From a bacterium (GTDB taxonomy: Bacteria > Cyanobacteriota > Sericytochromatia > S15B-MN24 > VGJW01): a stretch of 7,779 nucleotides of DNA. The number at the start of each line of letters is the position of its first letter. The stretch's first letter is position 1. The stretch covers positions 1 through 7,779 of the forward strand of contig JAJYIO010000103.1 of NCBI GenBank assembly GCA_021790035.1, in the 5' to 3' direction. The notes below the pieces were generated by a model. The model was not told the origin of the DNA and searched no databases. It worked only from the letters and a program-made list of their open reading frames with translations. A program made the translations under genes and the position numbers. This document shows, piece after piece, positions 5,677-7,779 of this stretch.

Positions 5677-7779
5677 TCAGACGGCGGGTGATGGCGAGGC
5701 CGACCGTTGGCTCCGCACTTCTGGCGCAACAGACGCGGACAGAGCCTCCCGGGCTCTTTTGCGTCGCCGCGTGAACGGGGCGAACAGTACCAGGACCAGC
5801 ACGAGCAGCGCGCCGGCGCCGGAAGCGCCCAAACCCCACAGGAACGCCAGCGGCTCGAACCTCAAGACGACGAGATGGCGCCCCCCGGGAATCTCGACAC
5901 CCTGCAGCGCATAGTCGACCCGGAGAATCGGCGCCGCCCGGCCGTCGACGAAGGCACGCCATCCCGGGTAGGCCACCTCGCTGATAACGACCATGGCACG
6001 CCCGGTCGCCCGAGCGACCAGGGCGATCGTCCCCTTGCGAAGCGACTCGAGGCGCACACTGGCCGATGCCCGAGAGTCGAGGGCGGGGAAAACTGCCCGC
6101 GGCGAAACCAGGGCCGTGCGCCGTGGCTCGAAAGGCACTCCCCCCAACGTCCCCCGATGAATCGCTCGAAGTGCATCGGGATCGTGGACCCGCCAAGCGG
6201 AGGTGACCGTCCAGGCCATGGGGAGGCGCAGCCGGTTCTCGAAGAAACGCACGCCGTTCTGCTCGCCGGTCAGCACCCATTGGCGGGAATCCATGTCTGA
6301 AAGCGGGCCGACAGGAGAACTCCTGCGGTCGGCGGTGTCGAACAAGGTCAGCCGGTCGAGGCCGACACTCAGCGCACCCAAACCCTCGAACACGACTCGT
6401 ACCTTGACCACATCGCATGGCCGGAAGGCAAGGCGCGCCAGGTACGAATGGCCCTGGAACGTCTTGCCGCCGGGTCCGACCACAGGCCAGCTACGGAAGA
6501 TCCGGGCGCGGCTGTGCAACACCACCGGACGCACATCGGGACTGTCCCAGGCCCACTCGCTGAGGTCCCTCCCGGCTCTAAGTGGCACCCACTGCCAGGT
6601 CCGACCATCGAAGATCCCGACCTGCGCGACAGCTTTGCCCTCGGGCACTCCCGTGGAAAAACTCAGGTTTCCCACCAGATAGACGGCATCGCACCTCTGC
6701 GGCGGATCCACGTCGTACGTCATGCTGGGATGCCGAGCCGACAGGCCGTGTGGCACGCCGGGCGCCGCGAAACGCAACCCTCCGACCGTCACGGAGGGGA
6801 CCGCATTCAGGATGGCCGTCTTTACGTCCAGCAGATCAAAGGCCTTGTCGTCGATCGCCATGACGGCAGGATCGAAGCTCCCGTCCGGCCGGACGCCCGT
6901 CATGTCGGCATAGCGCCGAAGAACCAGCGGATTGTATCCGCCTGCAGTGGCAAGGCCGAGTTGCTCCGAGCGATTGCCCTGCACTTCTGGCAACGCGGAG
7001 GCATTGCCATCGATCGCCACGAAACGGCTCGTCGGTACCTCGGCCTGGCCTGTCGCTCCCAGGGCCGACGCACGGGGCGGATTCCACCTCCAGTTGAAGA
7101 ACCATCCGAAGCTTCCCTGATCCGCCAGCAAGACGCCCAGAAGGACAGCCGACGCCAGGGTCTTTCGCCTCGATCGCGCCAGGTACGCGACCGCGATGCC
7201 GACCGCCGGGGCCAGCACCAGGGGAACGCCCAGCGCGGGGTTGTGCAAGGGGTTGGACGACCACGCAGCTGCCGCATCGGCGGCTCTGGCGGCAAGAACA
7301 TGCCTCTTGGCGACGATCAGCCCGTACGCCAGCGCTGCAACCAGCAAAGGAGCGCCCGCAAGCCAGAGCGCCTGTCCCGCCGGCCACCTGCGGCCGGTCA
7401 GGCTGGCGATCGCGAGGCCGCTAAGAATAGCCGCGGCAAGGGACAGTTCGAACGCATGGCGGGCCGATGCGCGGAAGAGATGAAAGCCCGGGAGATGAAA
7501 GGCCACCCACCCCATGGGCGTAGCTGGGCCCCACATCAACAACACCGCGACAAGACCGGTCAGGAGCCAGAACCAGACTCGCCGATCGAGAGCCGGTTGG
7601 CTCCACAGCCAGGCACCGACGAGAACCAAGGGCGTCCACCCGAGGTAGCAGGACATCTCCGCGAGGTTCCACGCTCCGAAGTACGGCTGGGAGTAGGGGG
7701 CCAGCGGAGTCCCGCCGAACAGGTAAGGGAAAAGGAATGTCGGTTTCTGCCACAGGGGAGGGGCGAACTGGGAAAGGGC
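5677..7779 (-). CDS. YfhO-family membrane protein (GT-C-like), 5' end beyond the right edge
   Basis: The frame is open from the stop at 5677 to the last base, giving 700 residues; Met at 7656 is internal, because the 41 codons before it (including PLWQKPTFLFPYLFGG and YFGAWNLAE) read as normal family sequence. Numbering from the edge, about six hydrophobic segments occupy 43-220 with the family hallmark LPGFHLFRASARHAFEL (96-112). A long extracytoplasmic part follows with GYNPLVLRRYADM (281-293), LDVKTAILN (317-325), FFENRLRLPMAW (512-523) and PGWRAFVDGRAAPIL (605-619), then a final membrane helix (about 643-667) and a basic tail. YfhO proteins work with CsbB-type GT2 enzymes to transfer sugars from polyprenyl phosphate outside the membrane. 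Residues about 342-481 are an added beta-rich segment. The N-terminal half is missing from view. Confidence 0.85.
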   Translation of the reverse strand, partial: ALSQFAPPLWQKPTFLFPYLFGGTPLAPYSQPYFGAWNLAEMSCYLGWTPLVLVGAWLWSQPALDRRVWFWLLTGLVAVLLMWGPATPMGWVAFHLPGFHLFRASARHAFELSLAAAILSGLAIASLTGRRWPAGQALWLAGAPLLVAALAYGLIVAKRHVLAARAADAAAAWSSNPLHNPALGVPLVLAPAVGIAVAYLARSRRKTLASAVLLGVLLADQGSFGWFFNWRWNPPRASALGATGQAEVPTSRFVAIDGNASALPEVQGNRSEQLGLATAGGYNPLVLRRYADMTGVRPDGSFDPAVMAIDDKAFDLLDVKTAILNAVPSVTVGGLRFAAPGVPHGLSARHPSMTYDVDPPQRCDAVYLVGNLSFSTGVPEGKAVAQVGIFDGRTWQWVPLRAGRDLSEWAWDSPDVRPVVLHSRARIFRSWPVVGPGGKTFQGHSYLARLAFRPCDVVKVRVVFEGLGALSVGLDRLTLFDTADRRSSPVGPLSDMDSRQWVLTGEQNGVRFFENRLRLPMAWTVTSAWRVHDPDALRAIHRGTLGGVPFEPRRTALVSPRAVFPALDSRASASVRLESLRKGTIALVARATGRAMVVISEVAYPGWRAFVDGRAAPILRVDYALQGVEIPGGRHLVVLRFEPLAFLWGLGASGAGALLVLVLVLFAPFTRRRKRAREALSASVAPEVRSQRSASPSPAV

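Noticed and set aside
4628..6418. Long minus-strand open frame antisense to gmd and running into the YfhO-like gene
   Set aside because: A mirror of codon bias in GC-rich DNA. Both genes it covers have clear family motifs in their own frames, and its translation shows no domain.

Overview
The window is high-GC DNA (about two thirds G+C by eye) with tightly packed, overlapping genes. It looks like part of a surface-polysaccharide or glycoconjugate locus from a free-living, high-GC bacterium. The protein families do not fix the phylum. The style would suit a soil or sediment lineage such as Methylomirabilota/Rokubacteria, Chloroflexi or Deltaproteobacteria, but that is only an impression. No rRNA, tRNA, CRISPR array, insertion sequence or phage gene is visible.

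Layout, right to left on the minus strand. At 7779-5677 is the 3' part of a YfhO-family multi-membrane protein whose reading frame is open through the right edge. It faces gmd (plus strand, 4667-5662, GDP-mannose 4,6-dehydratase) tail to tail, with only 14 bp between stops. A 345-bp divergent region (4322-4666) separates gmd from a minus-strand run of glycosyltransferase genes: GT4 (4321-3068), GT4 (about 3071-1917), membrane-anchored GT2 (1915-953), soluble GT2 (807-19), and the first codons of another gene (22 to the left edge). Junctions are -4, +1, +145 and -4 nt, so this is very probably one operon.

How the genes may work together. Gmd supplies GDP-4-dehydro-6-deoxy-D-mannose, the precursor of GDP-rhamnose, GDP-fucose or GDP-perosamine; the finishing enzyme is not in the window. 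The two GT4 enzymes probably add sugars from nucleotide donors on the cytoplasmic side. The two GT2 enzymes resemble polyprenyl-phosphate sugar synthases, which load a sugar on a lipid carrier. YfhO proteins are known partners of such GT2 enzymes (CsbB/YfhO-type systems in Firmicutes) and act on the far side of the membrane. A lipid-carrier-dependent glycan decoration route is therefore the best overall reading; sugar and acceptor are unknown.

The least ordinary parts are the gmd leader, where a 52-codon ORF with its own Shine-Dalgarno ends in an ATGA overlap with gmd and contains an 11-bp perfect hairpin that could compete for the gmd ribosome-binding site, and a roughly 130-residue beta-rich insertion with two cysteines in the YfhO-like protein. 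I found no clear evidence for a wholly new system.
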